DNA from: Rhizobium sp. Q54
Lineage (GTDB): Bacteria > Pseudomonadota > Alphaproteobacteria > Micropepsales > Micropepsaceae
Assembly: GCA_945882615.1 (NCBI GenBank)
Contig: CAMCWK010000004.1
Location: forward strand, 1-64,000
DNA length: 64,000 nt
Direction of reading: 5' to 3'
In this document: piece by piece, positions 25,517-34,413 of the stretch
Layout of the letters: every line of letters starts with the position of its first letter
Numbering within the stretch: the stretch's first letter is position 1
Program-made: the position numbers and the translations under genes
The notes under the pieces: generated by a model
The model's input: only the letters and a program-made list of their open reading frames with translations
Told to the model about the DNA's origin: nothing
The model's database searches: none

Positions 25517-26785
25517 ATGGCACTTGTGAAAAGCGAAGCGGATGCGGTTTTCCGCAAGGCGGCACTGCATCTCGTGCCCCTGATCGTGGTGATGTACATC
25601 GCCGCCTTCCTCAACCGGGTGAATGTCGGCTTCGCCGCCCTGACCATGAACCAGGATCTGGGCTTCACGCCCGAGATCTACGGCTTTGCCGCGGGCATTT
25701 TCTTCCTGGGCTATTTCCTGTTCGAAGTGCCATCGAACCTGATCATGGAAAAGGTGGGCGCGCGGCTGTGGCTGTCGCGCATCATGCTGACCTGGGCGGT
25801 GATCTCGATGGCGACCGCCTTCGTCCAGGGCCCGATCAGTTTCTACATCATCCGCTTTCTTTTGGGCGTGGCGGAAGCCGGTTTCTATCCCGGCATCCTG
25901 CTCTATTTCACCTACTGGTTTCCGTCGGCAACGCGGGCGCGAATCCTGGCGATCTTCTGCGCCGGCATTCCCATTTCCAACATCATCGGGGCGCCGCTCT
26001 CGACCTGGCTGCTGGGGCTCGACATGTACGGCCTGCATGGCTGGCAATGGATGTACATACTGGAAGCCATTCCCACCTTCGGCCTGGGGCTGCTGGCCTT
26101 GTGGTTCCTGCCCGACAATCCGACGAAGGCGCGCTTTCTCTCCCAGCGCGAAAAGGATGTGGCGCTGGCGCAGCTGGCCAAGGAGCCGCAGGCGGAAGTC
26201 CATGGCCTTTCCGGCATGTTCAAGGACTGGCGGGTCTGGGCGCTGATGATCCCGGATTTCTGCATCGTGTTCGGCATCTATGCGCTGGGCTTCTGGATGC
26301 CGCAGATGATCAAGGGCATGGGCTATTCCAACAACGAAACCGGCCTGATCGTGATGATCCCCTATCTGTTCTCGCTGATCATCCTGTGGGGCATGGGGGT
26401 TTCCAGCGACCGCACCGGCAGGCGGGCGCTGCATTTCTGCCTCTCGGCCCTGATCGCGGCGGTCGGCTATGCCGTGGCGGCGATGGGCACCAGCGACGTG
26501 ATCGTCATTGCGGGTTTCTGCCTGGTGTCGGGCGGGGTCTATGCCGGTCTTTCCACCTTCTGGACCGTGCCGCCGCTGTTCCTGGGCGGCACCGCCGCGG
26601 CCGGCGCCTTCGCGCTGATCAACAGCTTCGGCAATCTCAGCGGCTTTCTGGGCCCCTACTTGATGGGCTGGCTGCGACAGGCGACCGGCGATCACCGCGC
26701 CGGCCTGTGGATGTGCGTCGGCGTGCTGCTCATCGCGGCTGTCTCGATGCAGCTTCTGTCCAAAAGCCTGGTTCGCAAACGCTAG
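25517..26785 (+). CDS. MFS transporter, anion:cation symporter (ACS) type, copy 1
   Basis: This 422-residue carrier has twelve predicted membrane segments. The motifs resemble the ACS family of sugar-acid and aromatic-acid symporters: LNRVNVGFAALTMNQDLGFTPE in helix 1 and its following loop, FEVPSNLIM, RFLLGVAEAGFYPG and TYWFPSATRAR. The substrate is an organic anion by family inference; nothing nearby identifies it. Its TAG is followed immediately by the ATG of a closely similar second transporter. Confidence 0.85.
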   Translation: MALVKSEADAVFRKAALHLVPLIVVMYIAAFLNRVNVGFAALTMNQDLGFTPEIYGFAAGIFFLGYFLFEVPSNLIMEKVGARLWLSRIMLTWAVISMATAFVQGPISFYIIRFLLGVAEAGFYPGILLYFTYWFPSATRARILAIFCAGIPISNIIGAPLSTWLLGLDMYGLHGWQWMYILEAIPTFGLGLLALWFLPDNPTKARFLSQREKDVALAQLAKEPQAEVHGLSGMFKDWRVWALMIPDFCIVFGIYALGFWMPQMIKGMGYSNNETGLIVMIPYLFSLIILWGMGVSSDRTGRRALHFCLSALIAAVGYAVAAMGTSDVIVIAGFCLVSGGVYAGLSTFWTVPPLFLGGTAAAGAFALINSFGNLSGFLGPYLMGWLRQATGDHRAGLWMCVGVLLIAAVSMQLLSKSLVRKR

Positions 26786-28081
26786 ATGATCAGCGCCGCC
26801 GATCGCATTGCGTCTGACCATATCCTGGCGCGCGCCGCCTGGCGGCTGATCCCGTTCATGGCGGTGATGTACGTCGCCAGCTTCCTGGACCGGGTGAACA
26901 TTTCCTTCGCCGCTTTGTCCATGAACCAGGATCTGGGCTTCACGCCGGAAATCTTCGGCTTTGCCTCCGGTATTTTCTTCTGGGGCTATTTCCTGTTCGA
27001 AGTGCCCTCGAACCTGATGCTGCAACGGTTCGGCGCGCGGCTGTGGATGTGCCGCATCTGCGTCACCTGGGGCCTGCTCTCCATGATGACGGCCTTCGTG
27101 ACCGAGCCGGTGAGCTTCTGCGTGCTGCGCTTCCTGCTGGGCGTGGCGGAAGCCGGACTTTTCCCCGGCATGGTTCTCTACATGACCTACTGGTTTCCCG
27201 CCGCGACCCGGGCGCGCTTTATCGCCCTGTTCCTGGCGGGGGTGCCGCTGGCGGTGGTGATCGGCGGCCCGGTTTCCGGTGCGCTGCTGGGTCTGGAAGG
27301 CCTCGGCCTCAAGGGCTGGCAATGGATGCTGCTGCTTGAAGGCATTCCCTCGCTGGTCATCGGCGTGGCGACGCTGTGGATGCTGCCCGACGGACCGGCG
27401 AAGGCAAAATGGCTGTCGCAGGATGAAAAGCGCATCATTGCGGCGCGGCTGGCGGACGATACGCGCCATGATTCCCGGCTCGGCGCGCTGCATGGCTTCA
27501 AGGAAATGCTGCGCGACAAGCGCGTCTGGCTTTTGATGATCCCCGACTTCTCCATTGTGATCGCGCTCTACGGCCTCAACCTGTGGCAGCCTCAGATGGT
27601 CAAGGCGATGGGTTATTCCAATCTGGAGACCGGCTTCATCGTGGCGCAGCCCTATCTGCTGGCGATGGGCGCGATGGTGGCGTTGGGCTGGTCCAGCGAC
27701 CGCAGGGGGGAGCGTCCGGGCCATATCGCCTTCGGCGCTTTCCTGGGCGCCGCGGGCTTGCTGGGTGCGGTCTGGTTCGATCATCATGGGCTTGTGATCG
27801 CATCGCTCTGTCTGGCCTGCAGCGGAATCTATGCGGCGCTGGCGGTGTTCTGGACCCTGCCGGCCCTGCTGCTGCGCGGCACGGCGGCGGCGGCGGGCCT
27901 GGCGTTGATCAATTCCTTCGCCAATCTGGGCGGCTTCTTCGGTCCCACCCTGATGGGCTGGGCGCGCGGCGCCACCGGCGATTTCGTCTTCGGCATGGAG
28001 TTGCTGGCGGGCATGCTGGTGCTGGCGGGCGTTTCGGTGATCGTGATCGGACGCGCCTTCTTCCGCGCAGGCCCCGCATGA
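26786..28081 (+). CDS. MFS transporter, ACS type, copy 2
   Basis: The 431-residue protein is a clear paralogue of the preceding one: long identical blocks include MNQDLGFTPEI, GYFLFEVPSNL, RFLLGVAEAG and NSFxNLxGFxGPxLMGW. The pair therefore arose by tandem duplication, with later divergence in helices facing the substrate path. It starts directly after the upstream stop (0-base gap) and its stop overlaps the methyltransferase start. Substrate unknown. Confidence 0.85.
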   Translation: MISAADRIASDHILARAAWRLIPFMAVMYVASFLDRVNISFAALSMNQDLGFTPEIFGFASGIFFWGYFLFEVPSNLMLQRFGARLWMCRICVTWGLLSMMTAFVTEPVSFCVLRFLLGVAEAGLFPGMVLYMTYWFPAATRARFIALFLAGVPLAVVIGGPVSGALLGLEGLGLKGWQWMLLLEGIPSLVIGVATLWMLPDGPAKAKWLSQDEKRIIAARLADDTRHDSRLGALHGFKEMLRDKRVWLLMIPDFSIVIALYGLNLWQPQMVKAMGYSNLETGFIVAQPYLLAMGAMVALGWSSDRRGERPGHIAFGAFLGAAGLLGAVWFDHHGLVIASLCLACSGIYAALAVFWTLPALLLRGTAAAAGLALINSFANLGGFFGPTLMGWARGATGDFVFGMELLAGMLVLAGVSVIVIGRAFFRAGPA

Positions 28082-28602
28082 GCGGCATCCGGCTGCATGT
28101 CGGCGGGCAGGAGCCGCGTGAAGGCTGGTTCATCCTGGATGCTGAACCGCGCGATTATGTCGATCATGTCGGCGACTGCCGCGATCTGTCTTTCCTGGCC
28201 GATGAGAGCTGCAGCGAGATCTATTGCTCCCATGTGCTGGAACATCTGGGCTATGACGGCGAAATCCAGAATGCGCTGAAAGGCTTTCACCGGGTGCTGC
28301 AGCCCGGCGGACGGCTGCGTGTTTCGGTGCCCGACATGGACACGCTGTGCCGTTTGTTCCTGCATCCCAATATGAAAGTGGACGGGCGCTTTCAGGTGAT
28401 GCGCATGCTGTTCGGCGGCCGCCAGGATGCCCATGACGTGCATCTCAGCGGACTGAATTTCGATTTTCTGGGAAACTTCCTGACCCAGGCCGGCTTTCGC
28501 GATATCCGCCGCGTACCGGAATTTGGCGAGTTCAAGGACGATGGCAGCGGCTACCGCTTCATGGGTGTGCTGGTGAGCTGCAATATCGAGGCGTTCAAAT
28601 AG
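28078..28602 (+). CDS. Class I SAM-dependent methyltransferase-like protein
   Basis: The 174-residue protein has features of small class I methyltransferases: RLHVGGQEPREGWFILDAEP, ISF-type acidic strand CRDLSFLADESCSEIYCSHVLEHLGYDGE, and FHRVLQPGGRLRVSVPDMDTL. The usual glycine-rich motif I is reduced (HVGGQE), so SAM binding is not certain. Similar proteins occur in surface-glycan clusters. It overlaps the second MFS gene by 4 bases (ATGA), implying co-translation. Confidence 0.75.
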   Translation: MSGIRLHVGGQEPREGWFILDAEPRDYVDHVGDCRDLSFLADESCSEIYCSHVLEHLGYDGEIQNALKGFHRVLQPGGRLRVSVPDMDTLCRLFLHPNMKVDGRFQVMRMLFGGRQDAHDVHLSGLNFDFLGNFLTQAGFRDIRRVPEFGEFKDDGSGYRFMGVLVSCNIEAFK

Positions 28603-28624
28603 CGTTTACCGAACCGGCTTAATT

Positions 28625-28652
28625 TTTTCAGGCAGGACAAATTGTCTATAAT
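28625..28652 (+). promoter_or_regulatory. Candidate sigma-70 promoter with consensus -10
   Basis: TTTTCA (28625-28630) and a perfect TATAAT (28647-28652) are 16 bases apart. The predicted start near 28659 lies about 19 bases before the ATG of the small membrane protein gene. Confidence 0.55.
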
Positions 28653-28677
28653 ATCGGGCGGGTTGAGGGGCAGGCCG

Positions 28678-29007
28678 ATGAAGATGGATTTCATTGAAGA
28701 ACAGGTCCGCGCGCACAAGCTGCGCGCCACGGGACGGCGCCTGGACCGGCTGCTGGCCGGCATTGGCGCAGAGATTACCAGCCTGTCCATCATCTTTCTG
28801 GCGCTGGCGGTGCTGTGCGCCCCGGTCGGCTTCGGGCTGGGCGTGACATGGCTCCTGGCGCACTGGACCATTCGCGCCACCGGCAGCGACATTCTGGGCT
28901 GGATCGTGGGCATCACCGTGTTCGCCTTCTTCTGCCGCTATGTCTGGGGCGCGCGCCTGCAAGCGGCCTCGCGCCGCGCCGCCGAGGCGCTGGTCGCCGC
29001 GCGGTAA
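28678..29007 (+). CDS. Small membrane protein of unknown function
   Basis: I do not recognise a family. The 109-residue product has an amphipathic basic N-terminus (HKLRATGRRLDRLL), then two hydrophobic segments (about residues 33-58 and 68-86), and a basic Arg/Ala-rich C-terminus. Both ends are likely cytosolic. The ATG at 28678 has GAGGGG upstream, and a consensus -10 box lies just before it, so it appears to be expressed on its own. Confidence 0.6.
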   Translation: MKMDFIEEQVRAHKLRATGRRLDRLLAGIGAEITSLSIIFLALAVLCAPVGFGLGVTWLLAHWTIRATGSDILGWIVGITVFAFFCRYVWGARLQAASRRAAEALVAAR

Positions 29008-29063
29008 CGGAACCGGATACCCTCGCTTGACTCAGTGAGACGCTCTTGATTTGTCATGCCGCC

Positions 29064-30005
29064 ATGACTCGCGCATTCCTTTTTCCCGGACAGGGCAGCC
29101 AGGCCGTCGGCATGGGCAAGCCGTTGGCCGACGCTTTTGCCGTCGCCCGCGAAACCTTTCAGGAAGTTGACGACGCGCTGTCGCAAAAGCTGTCCCGCAT
29201 CATGTGGGAAGGGCCGGAAGCCGATCTGCTCCTGACCGAGAACGCCCAGCCCGCGATTATGGCCAATGCCATCGCGGTGGTGCGGGTTCTGGAAAAGGAA
29301 ATGGGGCTTGATCTGGCCAAACATGCGCGGCTGGTGGCCGGTCACAGTCTGGGGGAATATTCCGCGCTCTGCGCCGCCGGTGCTTTCACCTTGGCGGATA
29401 CCGCCCGTCTGTTGAAAACCCGCGGGCTGGCGATGCAGTCGGCGGTGCCGCTGGGTGAGGGTGGCATGACCGCGCTGATCGGCGCGGAAATCGAACAGGC
29501 AGAGGAAGTCGCAAGGGAAGCCGCCGCGGGCGGCGGCACCTGTGTTGTGGCCAATGACAATGCCCCGGGTCAGGTGGTGATTTCCGGCACGCTGGATGCG
29601 CTGGCCCGCGCCGGAGAGATCGCAAAGGCCAAGGGCATCAAGCGGGCTCTGCCGCTTCCCGTTTCGGCGCCCTTTCATTGCCCGCTGATGCAACCGGCTG
29701 CTGACAAAATGGCCGAGGCGCTGGCCGCCGTTACCATTCGCCCGCTCGCCGTGCCGGTACTCGCCAATGTCACCGCCTCTGAGGCCAATGATCCAGAAAC
29801 CGTGCGCCGGTTGCTGGTGGAGCAGGTGACGGGCCGGGTGCGTTGGCGCGAAAGCATTCTCATCCTGAAATCGCTGGGTGTGGACACCACTGTCGAGTTC
29901 GGCAACAAGGTGCTCACCGGCATGGTCAAGCGCATTGATAAGGACTTGGCCACTGTCGCGCTGGAAACGCCCGCCGATCTGGAAGCTTTTGGAAAGGCCC
30001 TTTGA
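29064..30005 (+). CDS. fabD: Malonyl-CoA:ACP transacylase FabD
   Basis: FabD loads malonyl groups onto acyl carrier protein. The 313-residue enzyme shows the N-terminal AFLFPGQGSQAVGMG, the nucleophile serine in AGHSLGEYSA (about residue 94) and the catalytic-histidine region SAPFHCPLM. The ATG at 29064 matches the family start; an in-frame ATG 18 bases upstream adds six non-conserved residues. It heads fabD-fabG-acpP-fabF and shares one base with fabG (TGATG). Confidence 0.95.
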   Translation: MTRAFLFPGQGSQAVGMGKPLADAFAVARETFQEVDDALSQKLSRIMWEGPEADLLLTENAQPAIMANAIAVVRVLEKEMGLDLAKHARLVAGHSLGEYSALCAAGAFTLADTARLLKTRGLAMQSAVPLGEGGMTALIGAEIEQAEEVAREAAAGGGTCVVANDNAPGQVVISGTLDALARAGEIAKAKGIKRALPLPVSAPFHCPLMQPAADKMAEALAAVTIRPLAVPVLANVTASEANDPETVRRLLVEQVTGRVRWRESILILKSLGVDTTVEFGNKVLTGMVKRIDKDLATVALETPADLEAFGKAL

Positions 30006-30751
30006 TGTTTGATCTCACCGGCAAGACCGCACTGATCACCGGGGCATCCGGCGGCATCGGCGGCGCCATCGCCAAGGCATTGCACGGCCAGGGCGCCAGG
30101 GTTGTCCTGTCGGGCACCCGCGCCGATGCACTGGAAGCGGTGCGCAGCGAACTGGGCGAGGGCGCTTTCATCGCCCCCGCCAATCTTTCCGACATTGCGT
30201 CGGTCGAAGCGCTGCCGAAGCTGGCAGAGGAAGTTGCCGGCGCGCCGATTGATATTCTCGTCAACAATGCCGGCATCACCAAAGACAATCTCTTCATGCG
30301 CATGAAGGACGAAGAGTGGGATCAGGTGATCGCGGTCAATCTCACTGCCGCCTTCCGCCTGTCGCGCGCCGTGCTGCGCGGCATGATGAAGAAGCGCTGG
30401 GGCCGCATCATCCAGATCACTTCGGTGGTGGGGGCGACCGGCAATCCGGGCCAGGCCAATTACGCCGCCGCCAAGGCCGGACTGGTGGGCATGACCAAGA
30501 GCCTGGCCGCCGAAGTCGCCAGCCGTAACATCACGGTCAATGCCGTGGCCCCCGGTTTCATCCAGACCGCGATGACCGATGTGCTGACCGATCAGCAGAA
30601 AGAGATGATCTCGGGCCGTATTCCGGCCGGACGCATGGGCACCCCCGGCGAAATCGCCGCCGCCGTGGCCTATCTGTCTTCGCAGGAAGCGGCCTATATC
30701 ACCGGCGAAACCATCCATGTTAATGGTGGGATGGCGATGATATCATATTAA
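30005..30751 (+). CDS. fabG: 3-oxoacyl-ACP reductase FabG
   Basis: FabG reduces beta-ketoacyl-ACP with NADPH. The 248-residue SDR has TGASGGIGGAIA, the NNAG motif (VNNAGIT), the catalytic Ser in ITSVVGATG, and Tyr-Lys in NYAAAKAG. The ATG at 30005 overlaps the fabD stop by one base; a TTG just upstream is ignored. Its location between fabD and acpP supports FabG over a general SDR. Confidence 0.95.
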   Translation: MFDLTGKTALITGASGGIGGAIAKALHGQGARVVLSGTRADALEAVRSELGEGAFIAPANLSDIASVEALPKLAEEVAGAPIDILVNNAGITKDNLFMRMKDEEWDQVIAVNLTAAFRLSRAVLRGMMKKRWGRIIQITSVVGATGNPGQANYAAAKAGLVGMTKSLAAEVASRNITVNAVAPGFIQTAMTDVLTDQQKEMISGRIPAGRMGTPGEIAAAVAYLSSQEAAYITGETIHVNGGMAMISY

Positions 30752-30770
30752 TATCAATGGTTTAGTGGCT

Positions 30771-30798
30771 TTGTTGGCGGCCGGGAAAGGTTTATGTT
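30771..30798 (+). promoter_or_regulatory. Candidate internal promoter for acpP
   Basis: TTGTTG (30771-30776) and TATGTT (30793-30798) are 16 bases apart, in the 135-base gap between fabG and acpP. A dedicated promoter would suit the high expression of acyl carrier protein. The predicted transcript has a leader of about 80 bases. Confidence 0.4.
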
Positions 30799-30886
30799 AC
30801 CTAACCGGCCATCCCGCGAAGCACCCAGTGTGGGGTTCCGGCGTTTCCCAGTTGCCGGTTTGAAATCTAGAGAGGCTTACAAGTCC

Positions 30887-31126
30887 ATGAGCGATACTGC
30901 CGAGCGCGTGAAGAAGATCGTTGTCGAACATCTCAATGTCGACGCCGAGAAGGTCACGGATACTGCGTCCTTCATCGAAGATCTGGGCGCCGACAGCCTG
31001 GACACCGTCGAACTGGTGATGGCGTTCGAAGAAGAATTCGGCATCGAAATTCCCGATGACGCGGCCGAGTCCATTGTGACCGTCGGTGACGCCGTCAAGT
31101 ATATCGACAAAGCCAACGCCTCCTGA
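30887..31126 (+). CDS. acpP: Acyl carrier protein
   Basis: AcpP carries growing acyl chains on a 4'-phosphopantetheine attached to Ser37 in the [11 protein letters not shown] motif. The 79-residue acidic protein matches the family in full, beginning [16 protein letters not shown]. The ATG at 30887 is the conserved start; no strong ribosome site is visible except GAGAGG at moderate distance. It is followed by fabF 25 bases later. Confidence 0.97.
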   Translation: MSDTAERVKKIVVEHLNVDAEKVTDTASFIEDLGADSLDTVELVMAFEEEFGIEIPDDAAESIVTVGDAVKYIDKANAS

Positions 31127-31151
31127 TCCGGCGATATAAGGTCTGAGACTT

Positions 31152-32408
31152 ATGCGCAGGGTCGTCGTCACGGGCCTGGGTCTTGTCACGCCGCTGGCCT
31201 GCGGTGTGGAAGAGACTTGGTCGCGCCTTCTGGCCGGTCAGTCCGGGGCCAGCCCCATCACCAGATTCAGGGTGGATGACCTGGCGACAAAAATCGCCTG
31301 CCAGGTGCCGCGCGGCGATGGCTCGGATGGCACCTTCAATCCCGACCAGTGGGTGGATGCCAAGGAACAGCGGCGCATGGATGATTTCATCATCTATGGC
31401 CTGGCTGCCGCCAAGCAGGCGGTGCGCGATTCCGGCTGGGAGCCCAAGAGCGAGGAAGACCGCTGTCGCACCGGTGTGTTGATCGGTTCGGGCATCGGCG
31501 GGCTGGACGGGATCGAGCAGGCCTCGATCCTGGTCCACGAAAAAGGCCCGCGCCGCCTGTCACCCTTCTTCATTCCCGGCCGCCTGATCAATCTGGTGTC
31601 CGGCTATGTCTCCATCGAGCATGGCTATAAGGGCCCCAACCATGCGGTCGTCACCGCCTGCGCCACCGGCGCCCATGCCATTGGCGATGCGGCGCGGCTG
31701 ATCGCCTTTGACGATGCCGATGTGATGGTCGCGGGCGGGACCGAAAGCGCGGTCTGCCGCATTGGCATTGCCGGCTTCAACGCCTGCCGGGCCTTGTCCA
31801 CCAGTTTCAACGACACCCCGACCAAGGCCTCGCGCCCCTATGACAAGGATCGCGACGGCTTCGTGATGGGTGAGGGCGCCGGCATCGTGGTGCTGGAAGA
31901 ATATGAGCATGCCAAGGCGCGGGGCGCGAAAATCTATGGCGAAGTGAAGGGCTACGGCCTGTCGGGCGATGCCTATCACATCACCGCCCCGTCGGAAGAT
32001 GGCGATGGCGGCTATCGCGCCATGACCATGGCGCTCAAGCGCGCCGACATCTCGGCATCGGATATCGATTACGTCAACGCCCATGGCACCTCGACCATGG
32101 CCGACGGCATCGAACTGGGCGCGGTGGAACGGCTCCTGGGCAATGCAGCCTCCAAGACCGCCATGTCCTCGACCAAATCCTCCATCGGCCATCTCTTGGG
32201 CGCGGCCGGTTCGGTGGAAGCGATTTTCTGCCTGCTCGCCATGCGTGACGGCATCGTGCCGCCCACCATCAACCTGGACAATCCCGACGTCACCACCCAG
32301 ATCGATCTGGTGCCGCACAAAGCGCAGAAGCGTGAGGTCAATATCGCCATGTCCAACAGCTTCGGGTTTGGCGGCACCAATGCCGCGCTGATCATCTCCA
32401 AGATCTAG
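31152..32408 (+). CDS. fabF: 3-oxoacyl-ACP synthase II FabF
   Basis: FabF condenses malonyl-ACP with acyl-ACP. The 418-residue enzyme has the nucleophile Cys in VTACATGAHAIGDA, the catalytic histidines in NAHGTSTMADG and SSIGHLLGAAG, and the C-terminal NSFGFGGTNA. Length is normal. The start RRVVVTGLGLVTPL is canonical. Its stop is directly followed by the mltG start with no gap. Confidence 0.96.
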   Translation: MRRVVVTGLGLVTPLACGVEETWSRLLAGQSGASPITRFRVDDLATKIACQVPRGDGSDGTFNPDQWVDAKEQRRMDDFIIYGLAAAKQAVRDSGWEPKSEEDRCRTGVLIGSGIGGLDGIEQASILVHEKGPRRLSPFFIPGRLINLVSGYVSIEHGYKGPNHAVVTACATGAHAIGDAARLIAFDDADVMVAGGTESAVCRIGIAGFNACRALSTSFNDTPTKASRPYDKDRDGFVMGEGAGIVVLEEYEHAKARGAKIYGEVKGYGLSGDAYHITAPSEDGDGGYRAMTMALKRADISASDIDYVNAHGTSTMADGIELGAVERLLGNAASKTAMSSTKSSIGHLLGAAGSVEAIFCLLAMRDGIVPPTINLDNPDVTTQIDLVPHKAQKREVNIAMSNSFGFGGTNAALIISKI

Positions 32409-33470
32409 ATGAGACGCTTCGTCGTTCTCCTGGTCGTACTGGGCGTGATCGGGGCCAGCCTGTTCGCCTGGACCCAGACCGCCTGGGACCAGCCCGGCCC
32501 CCATGCCGGCGAGATCATCGTTCTGATCCCGCCGGGCACCCGTGCCCATGACGTCGCCCAGATGCTGGAAGACAAGGGCGCGGTCCCCAATGTCTGGCTG
32601 TTCGAACTCGGCCTGCGCACCAGGAAACTGGCCGACAAGATCAAGGCGGGCGAATATGCGCTTCCCGCCCGCGCCTCGATGAGCGCCATCGCAGCGATCC
32701 TGGTGGACGGCAAATCCATCCAGCACAGACTGACGGCGGCCGAAGGCCTGACCAGCGACATGATCTGGAAGATGGTCCAGAACCACAGCGCGCTGTCGGG
32801 CGATGCCGGTCCGGTGCCGGAAGAAGGCACGTTGCTGCCGGAAACCTATCTCTTTACCCGCGGGCAAAGCCGCGCCGGACTGCTGGACCAGATGCGCCGC
32901 GCCCAGGAACGGTTCATGGCGGCCCGCTGGGCCGGCCGCGCCGAAGGCCTGCCCTACGACACCATGCGCGAAGCCATCATCCTGGCCTCGATCGTGGAAA
33001 AGGAAACCGCGCTGCCGGCGGAACGGCCCCACATCGCCAGCGTCTTCGTCAACCGGCTGAAGGTGGGCATGCGGCTGCAATCCGATCCCACCATCATTTA
33101 CGGTCTCACCAAAGGCTATCCGCTGGGCCGCGGCATCCGCCAGAGCGAGCTCGAAGGGGCCACGCCCTACAACACCTATGTCATCGCCGGCCTGCCGCCC
33201 GGCCCCATTGCCAGTCCCGGCAAGGACAGTCTTGCCGCGGTGATGAATCCGCTTCAGACCGATGACCTGTTTTTTGTCGCCGACGGCACGGGCGGCCATG
33301 TCTTCGCCGCCACCATGGGCGAACATGCCCGCAACGTCGTCGCCTGGCGCAATATCGAGCGCAGGGCGCGGCGCGAAGTGCAGGCCAGCGAAACGCTGAA
33401 TGAGACCGGCAATGTGCCATTGCCGGACGCCGCGCTGCCGGTTTTGCCCAAGCCAAAGCCCAAGCGATAG
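32409..33470 (+). CDS. mltG: Endolytic murein transglycosylase MltG
   Basis: MltG is an inner-membrane lytic transglycosylase that cleaves nascent glycan strands and sets their length. The 353-residue protein has one N-terminal membrane anchor (about residues 4-22), a LysM-like periplasmic domain (IPPGTRAHDVAQML) and the YceG catalytic domain with the Glu in SIVEKETAL. Other family motifs are LQSDPTIIYGL and YNTYVIAGLPPGPIASPG. The C-terminal tail is Lys/Pro-rich. The fabF-mltG-yicC-gmk order is common in alphaproteobacteria. Confidence 0.95.
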   Translation: MRRFVVLLVVLGVIGASLFAWTQTAWDQPGPHAGEIIVLIPPGTRAHDVAQMLEDKGAVPNVWLFELGLRTRKLADKIKAGEYALPARASMSAIAAILVDGKSIQHRLTAAEGLTSDMIWKMVQNHSALSGDAGPVPEEGTLLPETYLFTRGQSRAGLLDQMRRAQERFMAARWAGRAEGLPYDTMREAIILASIVEKETALPAERPHIASVFVNRLKVGMRLQSDPTIIYGLTKGYPLGRGIRQSELEGATPYNTYVIAGLPPGPIASPGKDSLAAVMNPLQTDDLFFVADGTGGHVFAATMGEHARNVVAWRNIERRARREVQASETLNETGNVPLPDAALPVLPKPKPKR

Positions 33471-33525
33471 CGTGGACGGACGCAGCGGACGCGCGCTAGG
33501 TTCGCGTTCCACGCAGGAGTCGTTG

Positions 33526-34413
33526 ATGACAGTCGCCAGCATGACCGGATTTGCGCAAAGCGCGGGAAGCCATGGGTCCTTGCGCTGGCGCTGGGAAGCC
33601 AAGAGCGTCAATGGTCGCAGCCTGGACCTGCGGCTGCGCACCCCGCCCGGATATGACGGGCTGGAGCCACCGGCGCGGCTGCTGGCCGGCGAGCGGTTTC
33701 AGCGCGGTGCGTTCCAGATTTCGCTGACGGTGGAGCCAGATGCCAATATGCGCGGCCTTTCCATCGATGCCGCAGCGCTGGCAAGCGCCGTCAGGATCGC
33801 GCGGGAAGTGGCGGCCGAAACCGGCCTGGCGCCGGCGCGGGTCGATGGCATTCTGGCGCTCAAGGGCGTGATCGTGCAGGACGAGACGGCGGTGCTGGAC
33901 GACCGGGCGCGGGGCCTGCGTGATGCCGCGATCCTGGAAAGCCTGGCAACGGCGCTGGACATGCTGGTCAAGGCGCGCGGCAACGAAGGTGCCAAGCTGG
34001 CGGTGCTTATGAACGGCCAGATCGACGAGATCGAAAGGCTGACACGCGAAGCCGCAAGCCTGGCGGCGGCCCAGCCCGAGGCGCTGAAGGCGCGGCTGTC
34101 GGCGCAGCTCGCCGAATTGCTGGCGGGCGCGCCGGTCGCGCCCGAACGGCTGGCGCAGGAAGTGGTGTTGCTGGCCACCCGCGCCGATGTGCGCGAAGAG
34201 CTGGACCGCCTCACCGCCCATGTCCAGGACGCGCGCGCCCTGATGGCGCAGGGCAAGGGGGTGGGCCGCAAGCTGGATTTCCTGGCCCAGGAATTCAACC
34301 GCGAGGCCAATACGCTGTGCTCCAAATCCTCGGACATCGCATTGACCCGCACGGGTCTGGCCCTTAAGGCGGTGATCGACCAGTTCCGCGAGCAGTCCCA
34401 GAATGTCGAATGA
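33526..34413 (+). CDS. yicC: YicC family protein (endoribonuclease-like)
   Basis: The 295-residue protein starts MTVASMTGFAQS, the YicC family signature, and ends with the DUF1732-type region RKLDFLAQEFNREANTLCSKSSD. YicC-like proteins have been described as endoribonucleases in E. coli. The ATG at 33526 has GCAGGAG upstream. It overlaps the gmk start by 11 bases, so the two are coupled, as in many bacteria. Confidence 0.92.
   Translation: MTVASMTGFAQSAGSHGSLRWRWEAKSVNGRSLDLRLRTPPGYDGLEPPARLLAGERFQRGAFQISLTVEPDANMRGLSIDAAALASAVRIAREVAAETGLAPARVDGILALKGVIVQDETAVLDDRARGLRDAAILESLATALDMLVKARGNEGAKLAVLMNGQIDEIERLTREAASLAAAQPEALKARLSAQLAELLAGAPVAPERLAQEVVLLATRADVREELDRLTAHVQDARALMAQGKGVGRKLDFLAQEFNREANTLCSKSSDIALTRTGLALKAVIDQFREQSQNVE

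Noticed and set aside
25352-27787. Very long open frame on the minus strand opposite the two MFS genes
   Set aside because: It is the GC-rich antisense shadow of two clear transporters; the product is low-complexity (His, Gln, Arg, Gly) with no family features.
29027-29045. TTGACT upstream of fabD as a -35 box
   Set aside because: No acceptable -10 hexamer at 16-18 bases.
31560-33641. Long minus-strand frame opposite fabF and mltG
   Set aside because: Antisense to two genes with full motif sets; composition is shadow-like and no ribosome site supports it.
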